Below are positions 27,701 to 42,700 of a DNA stretch of 64,000 nucleotides, one piece after another. Position numbers and translations under genes: made by a program. This DNA comes from Erodium maritimum. Taxonomy: Eukaryota; Streptophyta; Magnoliopsida; Geraniales; Geraniaceae. The notes beneath the pieces are model-generated. The model ran no database searches, had not been told where the DNA came from, and saw only the letters and a list, made by a program, of their open reading frames with translations. The stretch is taken from NCBI GenBank assembly GCA_963921825.1, contig OY997589.1:21101735-21165734 (forward strand), written 5' to 3'. Positions within the stretch are counted from its first letter, which is position 1. Each line of letters starts with the position of its first letter.

Positions 27701-30700
27701 AAACGCTTGATAATCCTATCCCCAAGATAAGACACTATCGCATCCCGATTACGTCCAATCATATTCGGAACCCAATATACATGGATGATTCCGAAGTCTC
27801 CCCAATGGATAGAATTTGACAGCATGTTTGTTTAACCCCCGACGAGGTATTCCTACTAAATAGGATCGAAGACTTGTCAAGGTCAAGGACCTGACCTGAT
27901 AATTGGCCAAAAATACCAAAAATCCCGTTAACTGTCTGTGCACCCTCCAGCGTCACGCGACAGAAGATATATACAACAGTCATCTGCAAAGAACATATGT
28001 GAGATTTTTGGGGGGCCCTGCGCAACTCGTACCCCTTGGAGACGTCCGGCGTCTTGTGCCTGACGAAGGAGAAACGATAGTCCTTCCATACATAGGAGGA
28101 AAAGGTATGGAGATAAGGGATCACCCTGACGCAGACCCTGGGATGGCGTGAAACTTGGTGTATCCCTACCCATAGAGGAGACTGTGTATTGGACTGATTT
28201 TATGCAACATGACACCAATTGGATCCAGACCGACGAGAACCCCTGACTGGTCATAATCCCTAGGAGATAGTCCCACTCCACCCGATCATATGCTTTACTC
28301 ATGTCCAATTTAAGTGCCATAAAGCCTAGATATCCCTGTCGTTTCTACCGGAGAAAGTGTATTACCTCAAACACAATAAAGATATTATCCTGGATACATC
28401 GACCCGGAATGAAGGCACCCTGCGTATCTGAGATAACCGAGTGGAGAAGAGGTTGCAACCGATTCGCTAAGACTTTAGATAATATTCGAAAAATCACATT
28501 ACACAGAGCGATGGGCCTTAGTCAGTCACTACCTCCGGTCCCGGCTTCTTTGGGATGAGGAAAATAGAGGTATCATTGAGGGTTTGGTCAAATCCTCTCG
28601 TGACCAAAAAGCCCTGGATGAAGTGGGTAACTGCCCCCGAGACTATGGGTCAGTAATGCTGATAAAACTGCAGGTTAAGGCCATCAGGCCCTGGTGATTT
28701 AACAAACAAGGATCCACATTGTTCCAAGTGTTAGTTTCACTGAGATGTGTTCCAGTGATGGTGAGGTTTAAGGATGATCTCAGACCAAAGGTTTCAGCTG
28801 AGATGCTCTGGCGATGTAGTGATCAGGGACACCTTGCCCTCTCTCCTCGGGATAGCAAAGAGGCATTTCGGGCCTCATAATCAAATAATGAAGAAATTAA
28901 TTATGTGTTTGTACCTATCTAGAAAGACAATGATCTAGTTTTAGAGCATCCATAACAAGGTCGGATTTTGCACAGTTTAATAAGGCAGATTCGTGGTTGT
29001 CAATTACGACAAGTCGATTTCAACATGTCGACTCGTCAAAGAATCACCAGATTTACGAAGAATAGAGAGAGAAAGGAGAAATGATAGAGAAAAGTGCCTC
29101 AATTCCATGGGTCGAGAGATTCAATGACGTTGGAGGGAGGAGGAAATGTTACTTTTTCGTTTATTCGACACCTATATCTGATTCCTCTGCGAATGCTCTT
29201 GTCCCATTAAATGAAGGTAAAGTTGTCGAGGAGGAAGTGCCTAGATTAGGTCTAAACGAGGGGAACGGTAACGTAGAGGGTTTAACTATGTCTGAGAAGT
29301 TTGAGAAAGAATTTGCCCCAACCCAATTGAAGGGGAAATATTAAAAAACTTTGCATGAACCCGTTGTGCATGTGCCATTTCAGAAAATCCCGAATTATCG
29401 CCTACCACTCATGTTAAGTGAAGGGTTGACCGACATTTGTTTCGTCCGACCGATTCGCCTCCAATAACACCTCTACTTCGGTGGCATCTGGACCGAGAGC
29501 ATGTCGTGCCTCCAAGAACGCCACCTCGAACACCCTCACATATATGTTCGTCTTCTTCCAGTGGTCTATTAGTTGCTTCTCAATCCGAGGATACGGACCC
29601 ATATGCATGGTTTGCTAGTCATGGTAGAGGCGTCGCCAAAACTCCCGGCCATGTCTGCTTGGACCATCCACACGACAACAAGGCACCTCTCTTCTCCGTC
29701 CATGTAAGCGTCATGGACCATTCTGCCAGAGAGAAGTGCTGGTACCGAAAGTGCACAAGAGACAAGGCAAAAGAGAAAGATAGTAGAGAAATGGTTGTTG
29801 CCGAAATGTGTGAAGGGAATCGTGTGTGTTGTGTGATTTATATAGGGAGATTTAGCTAGGGTTAAAACAAGAGGTAGAATCGGTCAACAATCATAAGGTA
29901 GAATCGGTGAGTCAATGAGGTGGCAGATTCAACTAGGGTTAGAAATTTAGGATGAAATCGTTCAATCTCATCCTTAGCAAATTCGGTGCATGTGAAAAGG
30001 GAATATTCATCATTTTCCATAAACATTACATGGGATCACACATAAATTGAAGTTACAAAAGTTTCAAACAATTCGGATTGGTTTCTGAGTACAAAAACAA
30101 ACAACCCGTGCTTGAAACCGAGTCCAACGATAAAATAAAACATACATGAAAGTCATTTAGATGTGGTACATAACATGAAGCATATCGAACATAAGAGCTT
30201 CATGGTTGGCCTTCTCGAGCGGGGTCTAGTCGGATGTGTCCAGAGCAACGACTTCAGTGTATTGCTTCGTCAAGGAGTTGTGGCACTTAATAAGTTGAGC
30301 TTTTGTGCGCTCGAACCTACCACATTGGCGGGCTTCTTGCTCGATCTTGTAGAGTGATTGTGGTAAACCCATATCACCTAATGAAACACCAATTTCGTTC
30401 TCAAAATCTATTGCTTTAAAAAAAATTGCTTGTGCACTAAATTGGGACGGGTGAGGACATATGAATTAGTTTGATTTCCTTTTATAGGTGAAACAATGGG
30501 GAGGATGATGTGTGGGGTGGGCCACCTAGTCGGCCTCCTAGATGTACTGGAAAGGTGCACGGTCCATGTAGCGAAAAAGACACATATTGTTGCACGAAAA
30601 TTTAAATTCACCAACATACAGTTAAATGTAAGGAAAATGCAACAAAAAAATCCGAACTGAAACAAAACAACAACCGGAAATACAATGAAATAGAAGAGCA

Positions 30701-33700
30701 ACAGAAATAAACTAAGCGTCTACGCGTTGTCGGCATCCAAAATGGCCTTAGGCCTGAACATAGTCCAAATGTGTTCAATCGGTTTTGCTTTGAGCTGGTG
30801 GTGGACAGCTCGATCCTCGAGACGTCTTGTGTGGGTTCGGATGACATTGTAACCAGGTAGTGGCCCTCGGTGGACGGGTATGATTGGTTCTTCGTAGTCC
30901 AAGGCTTCGGGAGTTGTGGTGCAGGGATGGACTTGAAAAAGGTTGCCCATCGTTGATAAATTTCGTTAGTTAAGTAATAAGGAATGTTGTAATACGTACC
31001 GTTTACTTTAAACATGACCTAAGGTTGCTCACCTTGTTGAACGTGAGCAAATAATGATGATTGGTTAAACACGTTAATGTCGTTGTTTGACCCCAAAATG
31101 CCAAAGTATGCGTGCCAAAACCAGGTATCGGGTACCGCCATAACTTCAAGCATGACTGTAGGTCCAGGATGATCCTCCCCGCTCGTGAACCCCTTGAAGC
31201 GCTTTTAGACAATTCTTCCACTCCCAATGCATATATCGAGAGTACCAATACAACTTCGAAAACCACACATTTGTTTCACACAAGTAAGGTAAGTAATATC
31301 ATTACTGTTGAGCTTCCTCATATAGGTATCACCAAAGACGTTTATTATGGCGAAGCAAAACTGATGCATGCATTCAAGGACCGTTGTTTCCTCCATTTTC
31401 AATACTCGTCCAGGTTGTCAGACAATGAACTATAGTAGAGCATTCGTACACTTTTGGATCGGTGAGAACCCGACCCGACCACGACGATCAACTTTTTGCG
31501 TAAAGTAATCATCGACCTCGGACACGCCACATGCAAGTTTCATGGAAACAGTTTGCGCCATACAAAAACGTCACTGGAACATTTTTCAATCGCACAACAA
31601 CTTCGCTATGAAGTATTTGAACACAAGCTAATCATGAGCATCGCTTTGATCTTTGAAAAAATAATTTCTTTTGTGGCTCATCCGGACGGGGTTCGTCATC
31701 CGTGCCTCAGCTTCCATAATCGTTTCTCGTAAAGACCGCAACATATTGTTCTCCGCTTGACGTGTCCTCTCTTGTAACATTGCGTAGTCGATTTCGTCGG
31801 CATCATACTCCTCACCACTCGATGAGTCCATTACAATACGCAAAAACAAAAATATTTTGAGAGCAAAAGGAAACAATTGGTGTGAGAATACATTTTTTTA
31901 AGAATGGGGGATATTTTTAGAAAATTCATATCATAAAAAAAATAATTACAGTCAAACCGTATCGACTGACTCAGGTACACGTAGTAGAATCGCCGCACCT
32001 CGTCAGATTCTCCTCACCGAAATCGCTCACGTGTTGCTCGCTGATTTGGACGGTCAAAGTCGTCTTTGTAGAAATGACTCTGCCGACGGTAATCTGATTC
32101 GTAGGCCGTCTTAAGCTGATGTATCGATTCGACGGATAAATGGACTCGGATTTGACAAAACGGCGCTGAAAATCTACTTTTCAGCAAAAATCAACGCGCG
32201 AATAGGTGAGAATACTCTAATACCATATAGATTGTGAAGTACCTCGCTATGCTCCTAAAAACTGAAGGAGTAAAGAACGAAACATATATTAGCTTTGAAC
32301 ATAATCGAAAATTGATAAATAAAAAAAAAAGCACATAAGAATATTGTACAAGAAACCATTGCAACTTTAAATCATAGTCACAACCATTAATTAGTGCTAA
32401 AGCAATGCACGTGCTCATGGCAGAGAAGTTACCTCTGGTTGAGGATTTTGATAGATATTGAAAACAGAGTGTAGGGAACGTCCTTGGTATGGGTATATTC
32501 CTGAATGAATGACCGAACAAGTAGGGAAAATCAACCAATTTGTAGTTGTCTATATCAACTCGATACAGGAGAATGAGAATAGTTAGAAATTGGACGTCCA
32601 CCATAGACAAACAGACAATGTTGCGTTGAAGTTGTAGTTTATCGCTCGCACTCAGTTGCTCATACTTGTTATATAATGTCCTGGCTGCTTGGTCACAATC
32701 ACAATTATCGTAGTCGATCAGGTACTGAATAACTTCTATCTCGGTATTGATGGGCATCGAGGACTTTGGTTTCTTCGGAAGTGGACCTCCTCCTCCAGTG
32801 ACGGAAAAACCCCCTCCAATACGAAACTTTGATCCTCTCTTAAGGTATATATATAAAAAATACAAGTTCCCACCGTACCAAAAACATGTTCCAAGTCCTT
32901 GACCACTTTTATTGTTGGGTTTAATCTTGTTAATAAACCTAACTTATATTAGTTTAGTAGATAATAATGTTTGGTGGTTTGTGGTCAATAAAAGTATCTA
33001 TTATGATGGGATTGTGGTGATAAGTTAACAAGTTTAGACATGCATGTATGCATAATAGTAGGAAGTGTAAGTTGCACTTTTCTATTATAAAATACAGTAA
33101 TAATGAAGGTTCAATATCAGAGTATCACGAAAACATTAAAGATGTAGTCTCTCAAAGTCTTGCACGTGTTCCTATGAAATCAATGAAGATAGAATTGTTC
33201 CTCATATATATTTATTTTCAACATTTGGTATCAACCGATTGTGAGTGATTAAGTGAGGATAAATACGAGAGAGTAAGGAAACGGGGTGGAGTGATGGCAC
33301 TGAAAAAGGATACTGGCAATTTGGGACATAAGTGTGGAGAACCTGATGCATTCTAAAGCATGATGCACAAATAGTGACGACAGGATGGTGTTTAAGCTGG
33401 TGAAGCTAAAGTTCTGGTCATTAGAGGACAAGGAAAGGACGTGGAGGATTTCGTGGGTTTACAAAGCAGGAGGTTGTCGTTTTTAAACCAAAAAAAAAAA
33501 TTAAATGGAGATTTATGATATGAATCTATGTCAACACCGTGGAGTCAAATATGTGACGAAGGATGAGCTGTCCACTATGCCTGGAAATGGGTGAGGAACT
33601 GAGTCAAGCGAGTGGACTCAACGAGTCCGAGGAGGAGGTAATGGAACCGGAAGCCATGGCGAGGGCGATGGAGAGAAAAAGCTGATGCGTCAGAGTAGAG

Positions 33701-36700
33701 ACGGGACGTGCATAAGTCAGCAAGCTTATCAATGAAGCAAGAAGGGGGGTTCGGAACGATGGAAGACGAGTAAAGGTACGAGATGATTCTTACTAAGATA
33801 TTTCAATTAGGACACGAACATGGAGGCAAACATGCATGTTCCAGAATGGCATTGCACAAGGAATATATTTGGTAAAAAGCAAACAATCAAGGTGCGGATG
33901 TTGGTGTTAGAATATAATTATAATTGAACTTTCAATTATCGACTTAAACTTTTTAGTTGAGTTGGTTCTCTAATATGGTATCAGAACTTGATTTCTCACG
34001 GACCCGGGTTCAAACCCCATTCTCAATAAAAATAATTAATTTCTTCTCCATTATCAAATTTGTCCTAAATAGGCCAGCCCTTATACCTCTTCTCGATTGG
34101 CTTATCTGTTCTTCTATATAATTCACCTCCAAACCCGTACACGGGTTTTTCCGTGAGGGCGCGTGTTAGAATATAACTATAACTTCAACTGTGTTAGAAT
34201 ATAACTATAACTTCTGTAAGGACCGCTCTTAGTCAACGCCGGTCAAGTCGGCGGAAAACAGGAAATATTTTACATTTTGGGCATCCACCTAGTTAGACCT
34301 AAACTTGACCCCGAGGGTCATATCGGACCTAAGTTGATCCCGATATCGACCAAAATGAATTCTGGGTGACTTAGGGCAACTTTGTGACCAATTCGAGAAA
34401 AGTTGACTTTTTGCCAAAAAAGTCAACCGAGCGACGTCTGGTCCGTTTGAGGCCCGAGTTGGACCCAAAAAGCTTAGCCGTCGTCGCAGCGGTCTTATTT
34501 GGGTCATTTCCTTGTAAGACGCGAGATTTCGTACAAATCTTGAAAAACAGACCGAATGAGACCAAGACGTCCGATTTTGACAAATCTGACTGAAAAATAT
34601 CTACAAAGATATTTGGTGAGTAGTGGGACCCACCTTGCCACATGTCACCATGTTTATGGAAGTGAGTGGGAGATGACCTCATTACCCTTGACTTAAAAGC
34701 TAAAAGACAAAAGAGGGAAATGACATGTTGGTCTTTTAACTTTAATTTGGATCTACAAAGGGGGTGGTGTGTGTGTTGGGGCCGGCCACACCTAGAGAGA
34801 GAGAGAAAGAGAGAGAGAGAGCCAAGGGAAGAAGAAGGAGAAGAGGAGGGGGAGAAGAAGGGATACGATTTACCGACGACCCAACCGAAGGATCGTCTTG
34901 ATTTTTGCATATTCGTGATCCTCTCAACATTTGCTACGGTAGGCACTCTTTCTTTTCTCCATCTGACAAGTTTGATTTCGTGGGTTTTGGTAGAAATGGT
35001 TGAAATATGGGTGGATGGGAGTCTAGAGGTTGTTAGGAACGTTTTGGGGGGAAAAGATGATATTTTTCCGGCGACTGGAGGTTCGTCGGAGCTCCGGTCG
35101 GTCACCGGAGCTCCGGCCACCGTGTGGCGTGCCCAGCCGTGGCAGGAGGGAGGGCCACGGTGGCCGTGACCGGCCACGACAGTAGCGGTCCGGTTCGGCC
35201 ACTCACAGCCCAAGTGTGGCCGTGTGGGTCCCACTTGACCGGGGTTCGGGTTTGACGTGTTCGGGTGGTCTTGGGTAACCCCCGAGTCGATAACTCACAC
35301 CCGGAATGAATTATGGAAGTAATTCGTGAGAATTCGGAAATTGATTCCGCCAATTGCGTTGGAACGCGTGAGTATAATTAGGAATTGTAGAAACGAAAAT
35401 GGAAATTTTCGGAACCCCGAGAGACGTTTTCCCGATTCTGGGAAGATTCGCCAAGCCGGGCGAAATGGGTCATTCTGGGCCCATTTTGACAATGTCGAGT
35501 AATTGGGAAGTTTGGGAGTGATCGGTACTTGTCGAGGTTGCATTTGGGCGTTAATTTCATAAAAATCGAAGTTGGCTTGCATATTAAAAAGTGTGTTGTC
35601 TCGTCACTTTAGATTTTGCCACCGATCGCGGAAAGGGGAAGCTTTAGGCGGGTTTTCGCGAGCGCTTCTGGAGCTTACGTTTTGGATTTTTGGATTGCAT
35701 TACGAGGTAGGGAAAAGTAGCCGGATATCGGTTTTTGACTAGGGAAAGTTACTAGTAAAAATGCATGTGGGTACCTGGTTGTGCCCGTAGGTTCATTATA
35801 CTCGGCATGTATGTAGAATTGTATGTGGGTACACCTGGTTGTGCCCGTAGGTGGTGTATACTCCGCAAATTTCCGTGTTATACCTGTTAGCGTAAGTTGT
35901 GTTTGTATGTTTGACTAGTTGTGCGCTTAGAGTGTTGAACTCGCGTGTGTATTGAATAACTTGTGTGACTTGATAGGTTGTAGTGCCTTGATATGTTAAA
36001 TGCGATAATTGATAGTGTGTTGTGATAATTGGTTGAGTGTTAGTGATCAATGTGGTGATGGTTGGTTAAGGTATGGCCCGCCTGTCGATTCGCCATCGAC
36101 GAAGGGTGCCGTGGTTCCGCGATGAGGTGGGCTCACCTTCCGACTAGCAATCAGTAAAGTGTTGCGATTTGTTCCGCGAAGAGGTCGGCTCGCCTTTCCG
36201 ATTGGCGATCGGAAAAAGGATTGCGGGGCAGGCCAGGCCCAGCCGGTTTGCTACCGAAAACTGTGTGTTGTGTGTGTTGATATTGCGTGATATTGTGTGC
36301 GTTTGCAATTTGATTTGTTGAGGATGTAACTTATGTTGTTTGTTTTCCTTTCGTGAGAGGGTGGTAGAGGTGTTGGTGTGTTTGACAGTTAGCCTGTGCG
36401 GCAGTATGGTATCTTGTGTGAGCTATAATTGTTTTCCATGAATTTATGTTGGTGTATTCCTGGTATTTTTTTTTTACTCGTATGCCGTGGGCAGTCGGGT
36501 ATCCGTGGCGGTGAGCGAAATGCTCACCCCCATGCTGCTTTTCCTACNNNNNNNNNNNNNNNNNNNNNNNNNNNNNNNNNNNNNNNNNNNNNNNNNNNNN
36601 NNNNNNNNNNNNNNNNNNNNNNNNNNNNNNNNNNNNNNNNNNNNNNNNNNNNNNNNNNNNNNNNNNNNNNNNNNNNNNNNNNNNNNNNNNNNNNNNNNNN

Positions 36701-39700
36701 NNNNNNNNNNNNNNNNNNNNNNNNNNNNNNNNNNNNNNNNNNNNNNNCTGATTAGGAGGACGTCTCGAAGCTTGAAGAGCTGGGGAGCGAGAGTCCGGGT
36801 TTCTGGGTTTTTGTCTAGTGACGTACACACTTTTGTTCTAGTTTTGTTTTGTTCGAACTTGAGCTTAAAATTCAGAGAGTACATTTATTAGTTTTATCTA
36901 ATGCTTGAGTTGTGGATTCTAAGCGTTGTCTTATTTGTTTAGCTATTGTTTTTTTGTCCTTGTTCTTCCGTTCACGTTCCGGGGTTCGGTTATACTGGAT
37001 TTGGGGCGTGACAACTTCAAATTTCAGCTTAAGCTTTTAGTTGAGTTGGTTCTCTAATAGTTGGTACCGACATTAGTGAATGTACCGAGCCTGAGATCGG
37101 TGGCGCAAGATTTAATAGCGAGAGCTAGACAAGCATGGAGCATATTTATTTTGAATGTCGGTCGTGGTGTGATTAGGACGTGGTGCCGGAGGTGGCGTGG
37201 TCCGGATGTGCAGACGGGGAAGCACGTGACGACTGTGCTCTACTACATGACAATTTGGATCAGTTGCGGCGTAGATTTCCCTATTTAGAGTCGTTGAAAT
37301 TGAAAGGGAAGCCGAGGGTTAGGATGTTCATTTTGATTCCCAACGATTGGTGAGGGAACTTAAGACCTTCTTTCAATTTGAAGGCAGAGTTCAATCATTG
37401 AGGATGATGGCTACCAGCTCCATAAGCTTGCGTTGAACAACTAAGGTTTTGAATCTCTGAACTTCTACATGATAGATCTTGTCAAAATTGCGTGGTGGAG
37501 TTGTTGTGCAAAGAGAGAAGTATGTTTTCTGTAAAAATCATTGGTTCTTGTATCAATAGTCTAGAGAAGCAATGTATGATGTACTGTGAACTCAAAAATA
37601 CAAAAATAGGAGAAAAGAGAGAAATTATGTGTGTTATGTATTCCAAATAATTGGCCAGGCGATCATGAATATTGTAAAAGTATACGAAGAACTTATTGTG
37701 TTGAGTGGTGCATAAGTTGAATTAGATGGTGCACGAGGAAGCAAAGACGAGCTGTTGTCCAAACTTTGCGAGAAAGGTTGCAGAACAAAAGAGACAAATA
37801 GAATATGAATTTTTGAGCAGACGAACAAAATGAGCTCGAGGCGCAGATACAGAGATGGGTCCAAATAAGCGGGAGGAGATAAAGAGAAGCTAGAGAAGGT
37901 TACGTATCCACAGCGGACTACAAATTTTGGGATTTAACCCGATATTTGAAGTTCTCATACAAGAAGAGTAGTTGAAGAAATACAGAAGAAGAGAGTTGTC
38001 AAGCTAGAGAATTCATTGTCAAGAGAAAGATGGTACAACATTATGCCGGTGATGGAGTCGTCGCAGAGAGGGTGACAAAATGTGTCATGTTGAGAATCAC
38101 GATCACTAAGCACGTGATTGTTGTGAAACAACAAGAAGCCGCTATGTAGAACTTGTTATGTGTGTGTTAGGCTGAGGATGTCAGAGAGTGGTACCATCAG
38201 CATAAGGAGATAACTTGACGATGACATCCCAGTGAGGTATGTTGGCATAGAGGATTCTAGAAAGTGGTACCGTCATCACGAGGAGGTGGCTTGACAATGC
38301 CATGCCAGTGAGGTATGTTGGCACATATGACGATAGAGAGTGGTACCATAAACACGAGGAGGTTGCTTGACACGACATACCAGTGAGGTTTGTTGGTTCA
38401 GAGGATGCCAAGGAGTGGTATCGTCATCACGAGGAGGTGGCTTGACGATGACATACCTGTGGGGTGTGGGCCATGAAAGTTCCTGATGCGGGCATTATGT
38501 GTACAGACGAGTTGTCGAATACCATTGAACAACGTCGCGATGGCTATACTCAACAAAGAAACCGACATGTTGGAGCAAACTTGAAGATCGTACAACAAGA
38601 TTAGGGGGTGAATGTTAGGTTTAATCCTGTTACTAACCTAATTTATATTACTTTAGTAGTTTCAAATTAACGGTCTAAAAGTACCTATTATGATGGGTTT
38701 GTGGTGATATGTTGTTAAGTTTATAGGATCCATTTTTCTATTTGCAGATGCATATATGCATAATAGTTGAAAGTGTAAGTTGCTCTTTTCCCTTATAAAA
38801 GACAATAATAATTAAGGCTCAATATCAGAGCATTACGAAATCGATAAAGATGTAGTCTCTCAAAGTCTTGTGTGTGTTCCTATGAAGTAAGTGAAGAACA
38901 AATTGTTCTTGTTGGGGAGAACCGAGCTTATCAAGGAGGAGCACAAAAAAACAAGCCCATAATATACACATTGTCCACCACACTTTACACAAAAGACTAG
39001 CCTATCAGGTCATAGGTCCAAGGTGTATATTAAGTCTTTCTTTATTCTTTAAATATCCGATGTGGGACTCCTGACTCACATGTGGACACGCCTAACAATC
39101 TCCCCTTCACATTAAGTCTCATCACATCGGCTTGCTCGCACTCTTAAGCACAACCTTTACCTGTTCTACTCAATCCTTCACAAGCCCATTTCATTCTATC
39201 TTAACCCACCACCATGAGAAGCATCGATCATAGTTTCCAGGTGTACATAGCCTTATGAGATTTACCCCGAACCGTTTTCTGGGAGAGACCACAAAACTTG
39301 GCTTTGATACCACTTGTTGGGGAGAACCGAGCCTATCAAGGTGGAACACATAACAAGAAGCCCATAATACTCTCAAAAAATGGTATGGTAAATCAGATCA
39401 ATAAAAATAGTGAGGTTTAAGCACAACTTTCTTGATTCAAAGTTTCTCATAAGGGTATTGCACTTTTAGGCATGTAAATGTTATGAGTAAACGATTATGC
39501 AATGTAGTTTTTTTACCCCTTGTTCAATATTCAAGCATTCAATGCCATCCTGATGAGGTGGTAATTTTGTTTCCTTCTGTTTGGGGTGGTTTTTGTTTTA
39601 TGTGTACCTTTTGCTAGAGGAGATCTTTTCCTTCCTTGGGAAAAGATTATACTCTTTTTTATCAACAATATGATTAGATGATATATGCAACAAATATTGC

Positions 39701-42700
39701 TATTGATCTAGCAGAATATAACTATAACTTATAAACTAATCTGATTTCAAATATGTGATTCTTAATTACATCATTTTCAAATGTTTAATAGGCTTAAATA
39801 ACATGAAACTCAGAGATGTAGAAAACCATATATAAAGGACGTGTTCCACTGATTTGTTATCATGTTCTTACAAAAAAGAAAGATAGAAAAGAGACAATCA
39901 ATGATAAGAAAAGGTATTCAGTCACAACTCAACATACTTAACGAAGAATATTAATCTAATTACCAGTTAAAGAAAAAGTACCTCTTAGACCTTAAATCTG
40001 ATCGCGATGGTTGAGGCTTCGACCAAGTGCGCAGAAGGAACCAATCTCCATTTTTTAAGATCCGACGATGAAGAGCAAATGACGTCAAACAGATTTACGT
40101 GCAACACCATCAGTCCGCTTATTGTACCTTAAGGGGAAATTTAGTAAATCACTAGGAATCCTAAAAATATTACTTAAGTTATTTCCAAGTTGGAGAGTGT
40201 TTGTTTATTTAATTGAAAATAAGAATCATACAATGTAATTATCAAATAAAGAGTGCAACAAAGTAAATAAATCTAAATCAAGAATGAAAACAATCTAGTA
40301 GTCGAAAAGGGGACCCTCACCTTTAGACCGTGTTATTTCGTATTCTCATCTCGGGTTATTACTACCGATCGGGGACCGGAGGCAAGTAATGAACGACAAC
40401 ATCGGTGCTTGGTCCGGGTGGGGTGCCCTAACTATGGAGGAGGAGAAATGGCCCTGGTGTGTCAGACACGAGGCTTGCAAAGCAACCTCGTTGGTCTCCA
40501 TGAGGCCACTAGGGTATCACGGGGTGTCCTAGAGGAGCCACACCCCGACCCCTAGGGATAGGACATTATCTGACCCTCGAACTCCTCATTTCCTTGGAAT
40601 ATTCTTTGGAAACCTATTGAGACACCATAAGCCTAATCAAGTTGAGACGAGTAAAGTCATCTGGATCTCTTGTGCCGCTCACCGAAAGAACATGGAACTA
40701 CCCCTAACCTATCACTTAGAATAGTTGGTCGTCTTGCTAAAGGGTCATCATTCCGAATGTCAACGGAACTAAGTCTTGTCATTTTCATTAGTTCCACTAG
40801 TTTGTATTATCATTTTTTATCTTTCAAAAGTGCTTTAATAACAAAACATATTTATGCTAAAAAAAGAAGAGATTATAATGTGACAATTGTGATATCGGGG
40901 ATTATACTTAATTTGCAAATAACTAGACTAGGGAAAATGAGATTTCTCTAATATTTAACTGCTATCTAACCGTCTGATTGTCTTGAACATCTCCCAATGC
41001 AATCCAACCACCTTACTATCTATAATCTAGGTGTAGAAAGACACAAAGAATTAAGTTCCAAGAATCCTCTAACTTTTAAATTGTAGATTTATGGCTAGTC
41101 CTCTTATGCTTACTCTATTGTCTCTATTTAGGATTTACGCCCAAATTTTGATTACTCCAGAATATGTCTTAGTCTCATTTCTCAAGTGTAAATTTAGGGT
41201 AGATGACAAATATATTTGGTCCCATAAAGAGGACATATATCACCGTTAGTAGACCTTATTTTCTTTGTTTTAGCCTCTAGAATGGTTTTATTAGGTTCAT
41301 CACCTTTGTGTTCTTCTATTTGCTTCAAGTTTGTAAAATCTAGATTTAGACCTTATTCTCTTTTGTTAGGGTTTTTCTGTTTGTATTTTATGTTAGAAAA
41401 ACTTAGGTTCTGACTGATAGAGTTTAAACTGTTGTGTATTATTCCATTTGTAACTCTCTCTATATAGATACAATTTACAGGATAATATCAGTTTTAAACT
41501 ATACAAAAATCTATCCTGAGAGTTTGAATAATATCAAACTCTCTATACAGGATAACATCACTAACACGCCCCTGCAGTCACAACGGGAGGTTCCCGGACG
41601 TTCAGGCTGGATCTGAAATCAAGGAACAGTACCCGGGGCAGACCTTTGGTGAAGACATCGGCAATCTGGGACCGTGATGGAACGTGTAGCACACGGACAT
41701 GTCCCTTAGCAACCTTCTCTCGTACAAAGTGAATGTCCAACTCTATGTGTTTCGTACGCTGGTGCTGTACCGGATTACCGGTGAGGTAGATGGTGCTAAT
41801 GTTATCACAATACACCAGAGTAGCTCTAGAGACGGGATGGTGCAACTCAAGCAGAAGATTGCGGATCCAGCAAGCCTCGGAAACAACGTTAGCTACACCA
41901 CGATACTCGGCCTCTGTGCTGGAGCGGGACATTGTCTGCTGTCGTTTGGAGGACCATGAGATCAGATTATCTGTAAGAAAAACACAATACCCGGATGTGG
42001 AGCGACGTGTGTCGGGACAACCGGCCCAATTAGCATCAATGTAAGCAACCAAACCAGCAGACGGTGAGGAGTATAGATGAAGACCGAGGTGACGAGTCCC
42101 CTGAAGGTAGCGAATAATTCGCTTCAGTGCAGCCATGTGACTAAGACGAGGATCATGCATGTGAAGACATATCTGCTGAACCGCATAGGAGATATCCGGC
42201 CTGGTGAAGGTAAGATACTGAAGCGCCCTTGCACAGACTACGGTAGAGAGTAGGGTTCTCAAAAGGATCACTGTCTGAGGCGCTCAGCTTGCCTTGAGTG
42301 TTTACTAGTGTGGCTGAAGGAGAACAGGATGTCATGCCGGCTCAGGCAATAATATCATCAGTGTATTTCCGTTGGGACAGAAACATCCCGCCTGGATGGC
42401 GAGCGACCGGGATGCCCAAGAAATAGGAGAGAGGACCCAAGTCCTTCATAGCAAACTCCAAGCTCAGACGAGACAAGATGGAAATCCGGAGAGCATCATT
42501 GGATGAAGCAAGAATGATGTCATCTACATAAAGTAGTATGTATGACGTGTCTTTTCCATGACGATATATAAACAGCGAATGGTCAGACCTGCTATGTGAG
42601 AAACCAAAAGTGGAAACAAAGTCAGTGAAACGTTGATACCACGCTCGGGGAGCCTGTTTCAATCCATAGAGTGATCGATGCAAAAGGCAAACATGATCAG